Shown in pieces: positions 27,697-37,156 of a DNA stretch of 64,000 nucleotides. The notes below the pieces were generated by a model. The model did not search any database. It was not told the DNA's origin and worked only from the letters and a program-made list of their open reading frames with translations. The translations under genes were made by a program, and so were the position numbers. The stretch comes from Bacteroidota bacterium (lineage in GTDB: Bacteria; Bacteroidota; Bacteroidia; Bacteroidales; UBA12481): NCBI GenBank assembly GCA_018669475.1, contig JABHCC010000038.1, forward strand, positions 44,746 through 108,745. Reading direction: 5' to 3'. The first letter of the stretch is position 1; each line of letters starts with the position of its first letter.

Positions 27697-29115
27697 ATGA
27701 AACGAATAATTCAAGTATTAATTCTGATCCTTTCCATATTGACACTTAATTCCTGTGTCAACGAAAATGAAGACAAACAAACAAAAGACTCAGATCTTCA
27801 ACTAATGGGTAAGCGCTTTTTCACCTTCAACACTGTAGTGCGTGTAAATCAGATTGAAACATCACGTGATGAAGTTAATGGGGAAGATGAATCGAGTATT
27901 CATTCCCCGGCTGAAGCAAGAGTATTTCGCGAAACAGTGGAAAGAGGATGGCCGGGTGCAAAAATTACATGGTCGTTCAGTTGGCTTGCGCTTCAGGATA
28001 TGCGCTCTAACTATATTGAATTGAGGAAGTTAATTGTCTCTTATCATGAAAAATACGGTGATGAGATTACCTTCATTCCGGGAGGCTATTTTGCTAATAT
28101 GTATAACACGCGAGAGCAGGTGAACCGTGACTTGCATGATGGTTTACAAATGGTTTCTGATATGGTTGGAGGAGGATACCGTCCTAAAAGTGTAATAGCT
28201 GGTTTTCTGTCTGCAGAAAACCTAAGATACCTTGCTGAAGAGGAAAATATTCATGTTTGTCAGGGCAATATCTGGAGCCAGTATGCCATCGATAACGGCG
28301 ACGGTGAAGGCTCGATATCCTATCCATATTATCCCTCCCTGGAACATTTCTGTAAACCTGCCCAGGGTAAAGACGACTTTATCGATTGTGTTAACCTGGA
28401 TGGTTGGACCATGGATTTCCTGAGTGCGAGATTCCCAGGCGGAAGATCAATTGATGGCCAATGGTGCGGTAGCAGACAAGGTGTTGGCCCCATTGAGACA
28501 GTTATCAGATTGGGGATCGAAGAAGGAACCAAAGAGATGCTTGCCATCACCGCCTCCCATTTCGACAAAGGATTCGAGTTGAATAATTTTGCCTGGGTTA
28601 CCTGTACGTGGGAGCTAGGTCTTGTGGAAGCACGAAAAATATATGGATACAAAGGACGAAACGGAATGGAGGGTATGGAAATATGGTTTAGTGAAATGCG
28701 CAAACGCTGGCCTGATGCTGAGTGTATAACCCTTGGGGAGTTTGGGATGTTATGGCGTGAGCAATTTAAAGACAATGACGATCTCAATTATCAATTTGTA
28801 CAGCGGGGTACAGGTGTATGTGGCTCAGAACCTGAATTGGAGATGAGATGGTTTATGAATAAAGATTTCAGGTTGGCTCTTTTAAGGGATTGGGAGGCAA
28901 ATACCCCTGCTAAACTTATTGATTTTACCAGGTACGACATCGAAGCTCAGGAGCCCAAAGATCCTGAACCAGGTCAACATTCCCGTAATTGGAGTTTGAT
29001 GAACACGCTTAACCAGAAAGGCATTCGTCCACAGGATGAACCAATATTAATTGAACAACTAAATGAAGAGGAAAAAAATCTGATTGGGCGCTGGTACCCT
29101 GAGATCATTAAATAA
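27697..29115 (+). CDS. DUF3863-like lipoprotein, deacetylase/GH-barrel-like
   Basis: A 472-aa lipoprotein (lipobox LNSC, Cys20). It resembles the DUF3863/DUF3864 proteins of Bacteroidota as I remember them. It opens with RFFTFNTVVRVNQIETSRDE and then shows alternating strands and helices (ITFIPGGYFANMYNTREQV, SVIAGFLSAENLRYLAEEE, HVCQGNIWSQYAIDNG) reminiscent of the polysaccharide-deacetylase or glycosidase type of beta/alpha barrel. Acidic and aromatic residues such as those in ITASHFDKGFE and CITLGEFGMLW could line an active site. No activity can be assigned. It lies between a sulfatase and a GH2 on the same strand, so a role in saccharide processing is likely. Confidence 0.65.
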   Translation: MKRIIQVLILILSILTLNSCVNENEDKQTKDSDLQLMGKRFFTFNTVVRVNQIETSRDEVNGEDESSIHSPAEARVFRETVERGWPGAKITWSFSWLALQDMRSNYIELRKLIVSYHEKYGDEITFIPGGYFANMYNTREQVNRDLHDGLQMVSDMVGGGYRPKSVIAGFLSAENLRYLAEEENIHVCQGNIWSQYAIDNGDGEGSISYPYYPSLEHFCKPAQGKDDFIDCVNLDGWTMDFLSARFPGGRSIDGQWCGSRQGVGPIETVIRLGIEEGTKEMLAITASHFDKGFELNNFAWVTCTWELGLVEARKIYGYKGRNGMEGMEIWFSEMRKRWPDAECITLGEFGMLWREQFKDNDDLNYQFVQRGTGVCGSEPELEMRWFMNKDFRLALLRDWEANTPAKLIDFTRYDIEAQEPKDPEPGQHSRNWSLMNTLNQKGIRPQDEPILIEQLNEEEKNLIGRWYPEIIK

Positions 29116-29131
29116 CTACCTTAGGGTAGTT
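29114..29131. other. Small perfect hairpin at the stop codon
   Basis: AACTACC and GGTAGTT form a 7-bp stem with a four-base loop, starting inside the stop codon of the DUF3863-like gene and ending 17 bases before the GH2 start. There is no T tract, so it is more likely an mRNA structure than a terminator. Confidence 0.45.
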
Positions 29132-29148
29132 GCTGGAAAAATGGAATA

Positions 29149-31647
29149 ATGACACAAAAACCCCTTTCTAACATACTCAGTCTGGTTATTATTATCGCAT
29201 TGTGTTGCAGCTGCGTAACAAATAATAATAGAAGTGCTTCACTCCGAAAAAAGGAAAATTTTGACCCCAGCTGGAAGTTTTCGAAGGGAGATTTCCCAAA
29301 AGCAATTGATAATGATTTTGATGATAGTCAGTGGCAAGAGATTGATCTTCCTCACGATTGGAGTATTTTGGATACATTTTCAAAAGATTATCCAACCGGA
29401 CGTTCAGGAGGATTTGCTTCCGGAGGAATCGGATGGTACAGGAAAATTTTTAGCCTACCTAGAGAAGATAGGTCTTCTAAAATATGCATTGAATTTGGCG
29501 GAGTATATGAGAACAGTGAAGTATGGATAAACGGACACTATTTGGGGAAACGGCCTTTTGGTTATATCAGCTTCAATTACGACTTAACTCCTTTTCTTAA
29601 TAGTAAAGGTGAAAATGTACTGGCCGTACGGGTCGATAATTCACAACAACCAAATGCACGCTGGTACACAGGATCAGGAATTTACCGACATGTTTGGCTG
29701 GTTAAAACTAGCAACTTACACATAGCCCGTCATGGCGTTTACGTTACAACACCAACAATAACAACAGATTCTGCATTGATTGTTGTGAGGACAATAATTG
29801 AAAATGAGCTTGACGAAAGCAAGAATTTTATTTTAGTAAATAAGTTGTATTCCGCAGAGAACGAGTTGCTTGCCAGAGTAGAATCCTCAGGCAATTTGTC
29901 AGGAAATGATAAACAGGAGTTTGTTCAGAACCTAACTGTATTAAAACCTGCTTTATGGTCACCCGACAAGCCCAATCTGTATAAGATAAAAACTCAGATT
30001 AATAGAAAGGACACATCCATTGATGAACTTGAAACGAATATAGGTATTCGTGATTTTAGCTTTTCCCCTGACAGTGGTTTTTTCCTCAATGGAGAATCCA
30101 TGAAATTCAAAGGTGTTAACAATCATAGTGATTTGGGTGCATTGGGTGCTGCTCTGAATGACCGGGTATTGGAAAGAAGACTCGAGATTCTAAAGGAAAT
30201 GGGCTGTAATGCAATACGTACTGCACATAATCCGCCCAGTGAAGAATTATTGGATCTGTGTGACAGAATGGGCTTTATGGTTATGGACGAAGCGTTTGAT
30301 GAGTGGCTGGAGTCTTGGCCATTTGGAGGGATTAAAGAGCCAGAGGGGAAAGCAAAATATGGATATCATTTACATTTCAATGAATGGGCTGAGAAAGATC
30401 TGACTGAGTTAATCATGAGAGATCGAAACCATCCATCAGTAATACTCTGGAGCGTAGGGAACGAGATCCCTGATGCCTGTTTTGAAATTGGGACAGAACG
30501 CCTGAAGAAATTGATGGGAGTGGTCAGGGAATTGGATCCTACAAGGCCAATCACTGCCGGAATTACCCACATGCATCTTGCAAACGAAAGTGGGTTTGCC
30601 AGTCAGTTGGATATTACCGGATATAATGGGGGTGGGGGATCTGCCTTTATGTATGAGCAGGATCATGAAACTTATCCTGAAAGGAAATTCTTAGCCACGG
30701 AGGTGCCTCATTCATTTCAAACACGGGGGGTTTACAGAACACAATCATGGTACAGGGGGCAGAATCCCCTCGGAGGAATTATGAAAGTTCCTGATCTGGC
30801 AGAGGAAGAAGTGTTTACAGATGTACCTAAGTATTATAGCTCATCATACGATAATGCAATGGTCAGAATTGGAGCAAGGGATTCATGGAGACGAACTCGT
30901 GATTTTCCATATATGTGCGGTGAGTTTCGCTGGACAGGCTTTGATTACCTGGGTGAGACCATGTTTGGATGGCCAGCCAAATTCTGGAACTTTGGGATTA
31001 TTGATATGTGCGGATTCCCAAAAGACACTTACTATTTTTACCAAAGTCAGTGGACTGAAGAGCCTATGGTTCATGTTTTTCCGCATTGGAATTGGGAGGG
31101 AAAGGAAGGGGTAGGAATACCGGTAGTTGCTTATTCAAATTGCGAAAGTGTAGAGCTTTTCCTGAATGGTAAGTCTTTAGGGGAGAAGGAGATGGGTGAT
31201 GAGATGGATTTGGTGTGGTTGGTGGCCTATGAGCCTGGTAGCCTGGTAGCCAAAGCAAAAAGGGGAGGAGTGCTTGTGTGCACAAAGGAAATTGAAACAT
31301 CCGGTTCTCCGGCAAGAATTCAACTTCTGGCTGATAGGGAAACAATCAAAGCTGACAAAAAGAGTGTAGTACATATTGAAGTGAATATTCTTGATGGTAA
31401 AAATCGATTTGTACCTGATGCATCAAATACCATCATCTTTACTATTGAGGGCGAGGCAAGAATTCTGGCGCTTGATAATGGAGATCCGATGAGTCAGGAA
31501 AGTTTCACAGGTAATTCAAGGAAAGCATTTAACGGGAAGTGTCTGGTAATCATCCAATCAGCTAGTGAGTCTGGTGAGTTTAATCTGCTTGCGGAATCTG
31601 ATGGCCTTGCCTCAGCAAAAATTGTCATAAATGAATTATCGAAATGA
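29149..31647 (+). CDS. GH2-family beta-galactosidase-like enzyme, lipoprotein
   Basis: The 832-aa protein has a lipobox (CCSC, Cys22). GH2 domains in order: jelly roll (DLPHDWSI, GIGWYRKIF, VWINGHYLGKRPFGY), Ig-like domain, then a barrel. The barrel has FKGVNNHSDLG, the acid/base Glu in LWSVGNEIPD (about 439) and the nucleophile in MCGEFRWTGFDYLGE (about 592). After the barrel come a DUF4982-like domain (PVVAYSNCESVELFLNGKSL) and an invasin/Big-like C-terminal domain, a layout common in Bacteroidota exo-beta-galactosidases. It differs from the GH2 at 10627 in length and tail, so the two probably act on different linkages. Confidence 0.9.
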   Translation: MTQKPLSNILSLVIIIALCCSCVTNNNRSASLRKKENFDPSWKFSKGDFPKAIDNDFDDSQWQEIDLPHDWSILDTFSKDYPTGRSGGFASGGIGWYRKIFSLPREDRSSKICIEFGGVYENSEVWINGHYLGKRPFGYISFNYDLTPFLNSKGENVLAVRVDNSQQPNARWYTGSGIYRHVWLVKTSNLHIARHGVYVTTPTITTDSALIVVRTIIENELDESKNFILVNKLYSAENELLARVESSGNLSGNDKQEFVQNLTVLKPALWSPDKPNLYKIKTQINRKDTSIDELETNIGIRDFSFSPDSGFFLNGESMKFKGVNNHSDLGALGAALNDRVLERRLEILKEMGCNAIRTAHNPPSEELLDLCDRMGFMVMDEAFDEWLESWPFGGIKEPEGKAKYGYHLHFNEWAEKDLTELIMRDRNHPSVILWSVGNEIPDACFEIGTERLKKLMGVVRELDPTRPITAGITHMHLANESGFASQLDITGYNGGGGSAFMYEQDHETYPERKFLATEVPHSFQTRGVYRTQSWYRGQNPLGGIMKVPDLAEEEVFTDVPKYYSSSYDNAMVRIGARDSWRRTRDFPYMCGEFRWTGFDYLGETMFGWPAKFWNFGIIDMCGFPKDTYYFYQSQWTEEPMVHVFPHWNWEGKEGVGIPVVAYSNCESVELFLNGKSLGEKEMGDEMDLVWLVAYEPGSLVAKAKRGGVLVCTKEIETSGSPARIQLLADRETIKADKKSVVHIEVNILDGKNRFVPDASNTIIFTIEGEARILALDNGDPMSQESFTGNSRKAFNGKCLVIIQSASESGEFNLLAESDGLASAKIVINELSK

Positions 31648-31676
31648 AATTTTACAATCCAGAAAATCAATAGAAT

Positions 31677-33122
31677 ATGATTTTATTTAGAACTATCAAA
31701 ACTATCATTTGGGCATTTGCCTTTCTGCTTCTTTTGAGCGGATGTAATGAGTCTGAAAAGACTAAGCCCAATATCGTATTCATTCTTATCGATGATATGG
31801 GATGGACCGATCTCGGATATATGGGATCCGAGTACTATGAAACACCTGCTATTGATAATCTGGCCGGTCAGGGAATGGTTTTTACCAACGCCTATTCCAA
31901 TGCTGCCAATTGTGCTCCGACCAGAGCGAGTTTGCTGACGGGGCAATATCCTCCACGTCATAATGTGTATACAGTGGGTACAGGTGCAAGAGGCAATTCG
32001 AAAGATCGAAGGCTAATCCCCATTCAGAATAGCAAAGAAATTTCTTTTGATAAGATAAGCATTGCTGAATCCCTGAAAAAGGCAGGTTATAACAGTGCTG
32101 CTATAGGGAAATGGAATGTAGGTAACAAACCTGAAGACCATGGATTTGATTATGGAATAGATAGAGATGAGTTAGGCATTCGAGGGCATTTCAATAAAGA
32201 AAGTGGAGATTACCTAACGGATCTCTTAACAGATGAGGCAATAGCCTTTATTCAAGAGAACAACCCGCATGAAACAGGAAAACCATTTTTTGTCTATCTG
32301 GCCCATCATGCCGTTCATACCCCTATTCAGGCAAAGGAAGGCCTGATTGAAGGATTTAACGACAAAGATCCATTCGGCTGTCATGATAATGCAACTTATG
32401 CCGCAATGATTAAAAGTATTGACGAAAGTGTCGACCGTATTAATAAGACTTTAGACGAACTGAATTTGACTAAAAACACAATGCTAGTCTTCTTTTCAGA
32501 TAATGGAGGACACGGAACTTATACTTGTCAGAAGCCACTTAGAGGAGGGAAAGGGATGTTTTACGAAGGTGGTATCAGGGTTCCAATGTTTGTTTCCTGG
32601 CCGGGAAATGTAAAAGCAGGTAGTACCAGTGATGAGCCTGTTATTGGTACCGACTTTTATCCTACATTTCTTGAGCTGGCTGGGCTCGATAAACCTGAAA
32701 ACTATCCATTGGATGGACAAAGTATCCTTCCTCTGATTAATGGAGAAAGAAATCAGGAAAGAGAGCCCCTTTTCTTTAATTTTCCGGGATATCTACAAGC
32801 ATATCAAGGGTTAACTGATGAATCCCGGGAGCCAATTTTTCGAACAAGACCAGTAAGTGTTATCCGCAAAGGAGACTGGAAGTTGCTTCTGTTTTATGAG
32901 GAATGGATTTTGGATGGAGGAGTGTCAAACATCCATAATAACAATGCCGTAGAGCTGTATAATTTGAAGGACGATTTAGGAGAACAGAATAATCTTTCTG
33001 CAATTGAAATTGATAAGAGGGATGAGCTATTAGAAGAACTTCTTCGATGGCAAAAAAACATTAAGGCTCCAATTCCTATGGATCCGAATCCTGAGTATCA
33101 GTCCGTTGATAATTTAAATTAA
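31677..33122 (+). CDS. S1-family sulfatase, lipoprotein, CAPTR active site
   Basis: A 481-aa lipoprotein (lipobox LSGC, Cys23). It shows ILIDDMGWTDLGYMGS and the modification motif CAPTRASLLTGQYPPRHNVY (Cys79), with Thr in place of the usual Ser. FFSDNGGHGTYT follows. The sulfate-binding GKWH stretch appears as GKWNVG, with Asn replacing the His. Such changes mark particular S1 subfamilies and may reflect a different sulfate position rather than loss of activity. It starts 29 bases after the GH2 stop and ends 6 before the next sulfatase. Confidence 0.9.
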   Translation: MILFRTIKTIIWAFAFLLLLSGCNESEKTKPNIVFILIDDMGWTDLGYMGSEYYETPAIDNLAGQGMVFTNAYSNAANCAPTRASLLTGQYPPRHNVYTVGTGARGNSKDRRLIPIQNSKEISFDKISIAESLKKAGYNSAAIGKWNVGNKPEDHGFDYGIDRDELGIRGHFNKESGDYLTDLLTDEAIAFIQENNPHETGKPFFVYLAHHAVHTPIQAKEGLIEGFNDKDPFGCHDNATYAAMIKSIDESVDRINKTLDELNLTKNTMLVFFSDNGGHGTYTCQKPLRGGKGMFYEGGIRVPMFVSWPGNVKAGSTSDEPVIGTDFYPTFLELAGLDKPENYPLDGQSILPLINGERNQEREPLFFNFPGYLQAYQGLTDESREPIFRTRPVSVIRKGDWKLLLFYEEWILDGGVSNIHNNNAVELYNLKDDLGEQNNLSAIEIDKRDELLEELLRWQKNIKAPIPMDPNPEYQSVDNLN

Positions 33123-33128
33123 TCTGAA

Positions 33129-34511
33129 ATGATCAGACCTGAAAAAATAAGTTATTTAGTCCTTAATGTCTTGATTGTTTTGCTATTGGGAGCTTGCTCA
33201 GGAAAGAACAATCAACAAGTTAATTTTCTCATTATGATTTCTGATGATCAAAGATGGGATCAACTCAGCTATGCCGATAATCCGATTATCCCGGAGTTAA
33301 AGACTCCAAACATGGATCAATTGGCGGAGGAAGGGGTATATTTCAGAAATGCTTTTGTTACCACCCCTATTTGCGCTGTGTCGCGGGCATGTATAATGAC
33401 CGGAATGTATGAAAGTACACATGGAATGAATCATTTTAATACCCCTATATCTCCCAAGGTGTTAAGTAAAAGTTATCCAGCTGTTTTGCATGATAATGGT
33501 TATCGCACCGCTGTTTTAGGAAAATGGGGAATGGGAATCGCAGGAACAGAGAAGATTTTTGACGTTTTTGAGGCTTGGTACAATCAGGGATCCTATTTTC
33601 ATGATACTGATAGTGGGAGGATTCATAATTCAGAATGGCTTGCCATCAAAGCCAACGAATTTTTTGAGACCTGTGTCCCTGAAGAACCCTTTTGTCTGAC
33701 CATCTGCTACAAATCACCACATCACCCCTATCAACCTGATGAGCGGGATAAGAACTTGTTCGAAGAAGTTTCCATCCCAAAGAGAGAGACTGATACGCCA
33801 GAGGATTACCAGAAGATGGCTTCTCATGTGATGGACTCCTCACTAAACAAGTGGTGCTACTTTGATGAGAGAGGAGATGAAGCAATAAAAGATGATTTTG
33901 AAAAGAATTTCCTGCGATGTGTAATGAGCTTAGACAGATCAGTTGGAGAAGTTATGCAAAGTCTTAAGGATATGAATCTTGATAAAAATACTGTCACTGT
34001 ATTTCTATCTGACCATGGTTGCTTGTGGGGTGAGCATGGATTGGGTGGCAAATGGTTATTGTATGAAGAGTCTATCCGGACTCCAATCATTATCCGTGGT
34101 CCTGGGATAAGGAATAAAATGCTAGGTTCAAAACTCGACATGATGTCCCTCAACATTGATATCGCCCCAACCTTACTAGAGCTGGCAGGAATCGCTGTTC
34201 CAACTGAAATGGATGGAATGAGCCTGCTTCCTCACCTCCAGGGGAAGAAAGTGCCCTGGAGGAAAGATTTCTGGATGGAGCATGTTGATGTGATCGATGT
34301 CGAAAATCCTATTCCCGATAGCCATGGGGTAAGAACTGAGGAATGGAAATATATCCGCTATATCAATGTTGAACCTGAGGTGGAAGAGCTGTATAATGTC
34401 AGTGCAGATCCTATAGAAGGAAATAATCTGGTTAATGACGAGAATTATATTGAGATAAAAAACCAATTATTGGAGAGGTATAATTACTATATTAATACCC
34501 TGGAGAAATGA
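33129..34511 (+). CDS. S1-family sulfatase, lipoprotein, CAVSR active site
   Basis: A 460-aa lipoprotein (lipobox LGAC, Cys23). The fold opens with LIMISDDQRWDQLS. The modification site reads CAVSRACIMTGMYESTHG (Cys82), so the Pro or Ala normally at position +2 is Val. The sulfate-binding GKWHxG appears as GKWGMG, and FLSDHGCLWGEHGLGGKW carries the metal and substrate residues. The shape resembles iduronate- or choline-sulfatase-like branches of S1. The end overlaps the ATG of the next gene by four bases. Whether this Cys is converted to formylglycine cannot be judged from the sequence. Confidence 0.88.
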   Translation: MIRPEKISYLVLNVLIVLLLGACSGKNNQQVNFLIMISDDQRWDQLSYADNPIIPELKTPNMDQLAEEGVYFRNAFVTTPICAVSRACIMTGMYESTHGMNHFNTPISPKVLSKSYPAVLHDNGYRTAVLGKWGMGIAGTEKIFDVFEAWYNQGSYFHDTDSGRIHNSEWLAIKANEFFETCVPEEPFCLTICYKSPHHPYQPDERDKNLFEEVSIPKRETDTPEDYQKMASHVMDSSLNKWCYFDERGDEAIKDDFEKNFLRCVMSLDRSVGEVMQSLKDMNLDKNTVTVFLSDHGCLWGEHGLGGKWLLYEESIRTPIIIRGPGIRNKMLGSKLDMMSLNIDIAPTLLELAGIAVPTEMDGMSLLPHLQGKKVPWRKDFWMEHVDVIDVENPIPDSHGVRTEEWKYIRYINVEPEVEELYNVSADPIEGNNLVNDENYIEIKNQLLERYNYYINTLEK

Positions 34512-36988
34512 AAAAATCAATTTTACTGATAAGCTCAATCCTAATTTGTTTACAATGCTTTTCTCAAGAAGCAAATGATAACTTTTCATCATTCCAAAGA
34601 GCAAAACTGCACCCCTTGACCTTTGACAAGCCAGCGGTAGATTTTTTCGATGGTGCTTTATTGGGCAATGGTGGAATGGGCGTTGTCATTACTACTCGTC
34701 CTGATGGTGTCAGAATGTATTTTGGTCACAACAATGTTTGGGATATACGAATTGCAGAGAACAACAAAGATAAAATCGGAGATTTCGAAACTGTTTTTAA
34801 TAAAGTGAAAATAATATCCGATACTTTGAAACTTCTTACACAGGATCCCTGGTACAATAAATATAAAGCGATGACTCGTGAGAATTACGCCAAACCTTAT
34901 CCACGTCCATTTCCTTGTGGCTCTGTTGTGTTGGGATTCGACCGGAGAAATGTTGAAATGATTGGCCACAAACTCGATATCTCTAATGGCCTTTGTGAGG
35001 TCTTTCTCTTAACCAATAAAAAGGAAAAAAGAACTCTACAATTGTTCACTGATATGTTAAGTGATAAACTGTGGATGAGGTTGGTAGATGAAAATGGAAA
35101 TCTTTGTGAGAATCTTTTTGACCGTGTTAAAATAATCCCCGATCCATCAACTCCTAACGAGTTTCCAGGATACACAGCCCAGGAGAGTTTAGATAAAGGC
35201 TTAATCTCATTCAGACAGATTTTACCATACCAGGAGCCTCAGGTTTATGATGTTGAAAAAGGGCATCCCAAAGACAAAGCCCTTAGCTTAACAGCACAAT
35301 TCTCCTCGTCATTAAAGAAAACAACCCGTATTAATTGGGATGGAAATATTCAGGAAATGGCTCGGATGGAAGGTAGTTTTGTTAATAAAGAAAGCTTTAT
35401 TGGATGTGTTTCTTTGTCTGAGGGATTAAATTCAGAATTGCCACAGAAATCTCCGGTTAACAGTGTTCCTTCACGAAAAGCATTGTCAAGCACCTACGAA
35501 TTAGGGAGTCAAATATGGAAGGAATTCTGGAATAAATCGGGTGTGTCACTTAGCGATGAATTTCTTGAGCGTACCTGGTACCATAATCTCTATTTCCTCA
35601 ATTGTGCAGTTAAAGAAGGAGTTACAACACCTGGTTTATTTGCTAACTGGAGTTTTAATGATATCGGTACAGCCTGGCATGGTGATTATCACATGAACTA
35701 CAACACACAGCAACCATTCTGGATGACTTTCTCTACCAATCATCTTGAAAAGAATCTCTCATATGTTCAATTGGTAGAATTTTTAATGGATGTTAGTCAG
35801 AAATGGGCAAAAGAATATTACAAGTTGCCCGGTGCTTATTTTCCGCATAGCGCATATCCTGTGGAAATGACAATGAATCCTTATCCAGTTCCCAGCTGGG
35901 GATGGGAGATTTGTGAAACTCCATGGGCAGTTCAGGGAGTATGGTGGCATTATTTGTACTCAAAAGATATTGACTTCCTTAGGGATAGGGGATATGCACC
36001 TATTAAAGCAGCAGTTGAATTCTTGGTGGCTTATATGAAACGTCCGGAAGCAAGAGGAGAGCAATGGGGTGATAATAAGTATCATGTATTTCCTACCATT
36101 CCACCAGAATTATATGGTCTCAGGCCGGGCTTTAAGTATAACTATGATTGTAACATGGATCTTACTTTGATCAAGTTTATTTTCAAGGCCTTTCAGGAAG
36201 CAACTGCAGACTTGGGTATTAGAAATGCTGAAGAAGTTCTGTTGAAGGATATTGATGATATACTGAATAACTTCCCTGAATATCCAACAGCCTTAACAGA
36301 TGACAATATGGAAGTATTGGTTTCTGTACCTGATGAACATAGCAAGGTGGTTTACAATGTGCCAGCCGCTTTGGCCACAGTATTTCCTGGAGAAGATTTT
36401 GGGTTGCACAGCGATATGGAAACTCAGGAACTACTGAAAAACACCTTTTTAAATCAACAAAACGAGGGCGGTAATGATTTGGTCTTCTACAATTTACAAG
36501 CTGCACGAATTGGTCTGCTTGATCTCGAAAGATTTAAACGTCAGATAAATTATAGCCTGATGCCAAATGGAACAGCTTCAAACAGGGTTATGCAGGTACA
36601 TGGTCGATACAGAGACTACACCAATTACGGATTTATGGATCCAATGGGTATATGGTTCGAGAATTTTGCATTACCGGTTGTTATCAACGAATGCCTGATG
36701 CAGAGTTACAATGGAACCATCAGGCTTTTTCCCAATTGGCCAAAAGGGAAAGATGCTGAATTCTATCAGCTAAGAGCAGCAGGAGCATTTCTTGTTAGCG
36801 CAAATATAAAAAATGGTGAGGTCTCAAGAGTTGAGATTCTTAGTGAGGCTGGCTCTTCTTTAAAGATAATTCTGCCATGGAACACGATTTATATCAACGG
36901 CCAGAAATCCGTCGCTGAGAAAGGTGGACTTTTGACAATTAATACAAAGCCTGGTCAGGTACTCGAGTTTTCTGAAACAAAATATTAG
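34508..36988 (+). CDS. GH95-like glycoside hydrolase
   Basis: The 826-aa secreted protein has a signal peptide ending LQCFSQ. The N-terminal beta domain contains GALLGNGGMGVVI, typical of the GH95 fucosidase superfamily. The (alpha/alpha)6 barrel holds AWHGDYHMNYNTQQPFW near residue 390, close to the GH95 signature, then SWGWEICETPWAVQG and DNKYHVFPTIPPE. GH95 enzymes remove alpha-L-fucose or alpha-L-galactose by inversion with an Asn-activated water; the Asn in DYHMNYN fits. Relatives outside GH95 proper exist, so the sugar is not certain. It closes the run of tightly packed genes that starts at 26350. Confidence 0.78.
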   Translation: MKKSILLISSILICLQCFSQEANDNFSSFQRAKLHPLTFDKPAVDFFDGALLGNGGMGVVITTRPDGVRMYFGHNNVWDIRIAENNKDKIGDFETVFNKVKIISDTLKLLTQDPWYNKYKAMTRENYAKPYPRPFPCGSVVLGFDRRNVEMIGHKLDISNGLCEVFLLTNKKEKRTLQLFTDMLSDKLWMRLVDENGNLCENLFDRVKIIPDPSTPNEFPGYTAQESLDKGLISFRQILPYQEPQVYDVEKGHPKDKALSLTAQFSSSLKKTTRINWDGNIQEMARMEGSFVNKESFIGCVSLSEGLNSELPQKSPVNSVPSRKALSSTYELGSQIWKEFWNKSGVSLSDEFLERTWYHNLYFLNCAVKEGVTTPGLFANWSFNDIGTAWHGDYHMNYNTQQPFWMTFSTNHLEKNLSYVQLVEFLMDVSQKWAKEYYKLPGAYFPHSAYPVEMTMNPYPVPSWGWEICETPWAVQGVWWHYLYSKDIDFLRDRGYAPIKAAVEFLVAYMKRPEARGEQWGDNKYHVFPTIPPELYGLRPGFKYNYDCNMDLTLIKFIFKAFQEATADLGIRNAEEVLLKDIDDILNNFPEYPTALTDDNMEVLVSVPDEHSKVVYNVPAALATVFPGEDFGLHSDMETQELLKNTFLNQQNEGGNDLVFYNLQAARIGLLDLERFKRQINYSLMPNGTASNRVMQVHGRYRDYTNYGFMDPMGIWFENFALPVVINECLMQSYNGTIRLFPNWPKGKDAEFYQLRAAGAFLVSANIKNGEVSRVEILSEAGSSLKIILPWNTIYINGQKSVAEKGGLLTINTKPGQVLEFSETKY

Positions 36989-37043
36989 ATAAGACAGCTA
37001 CAGAGATTCCTGAAAACCATTATATTTATAGAATGATTCCAAA

Positions 37044-37121
37044 AAGAATACTAAGCACCAACGAGATGCCCTGGATACTAATTCCTGGTTTGTAACTGCG
37101 CTTCTTCCTTTTAGTATTCTT
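37044..37121. other. 11-bp perfect inverted repeat in intergenic spacer
   Basis: AAGAATACTAA (37044-37054) and its exact complement (37111-37121) flank 56 bases in the 168-base gap between the GH95-like gene and the saccharopine-dehydrogenase-like gene. It could be a large terminator stem or paired regulator sites. No T tract follows directly. Confidence 0.35.
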
Positions 37122-37156
37122 AATTTCAAGTTTTTCAACAATTTAATTTTTATAAT

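Noticed and set aside
28329..28787. 152-codon reverse frame inside the DUF3863-like gene
   Set aside because: It lies wholly opposite a well-supported gene and has no domain or signal peptide.
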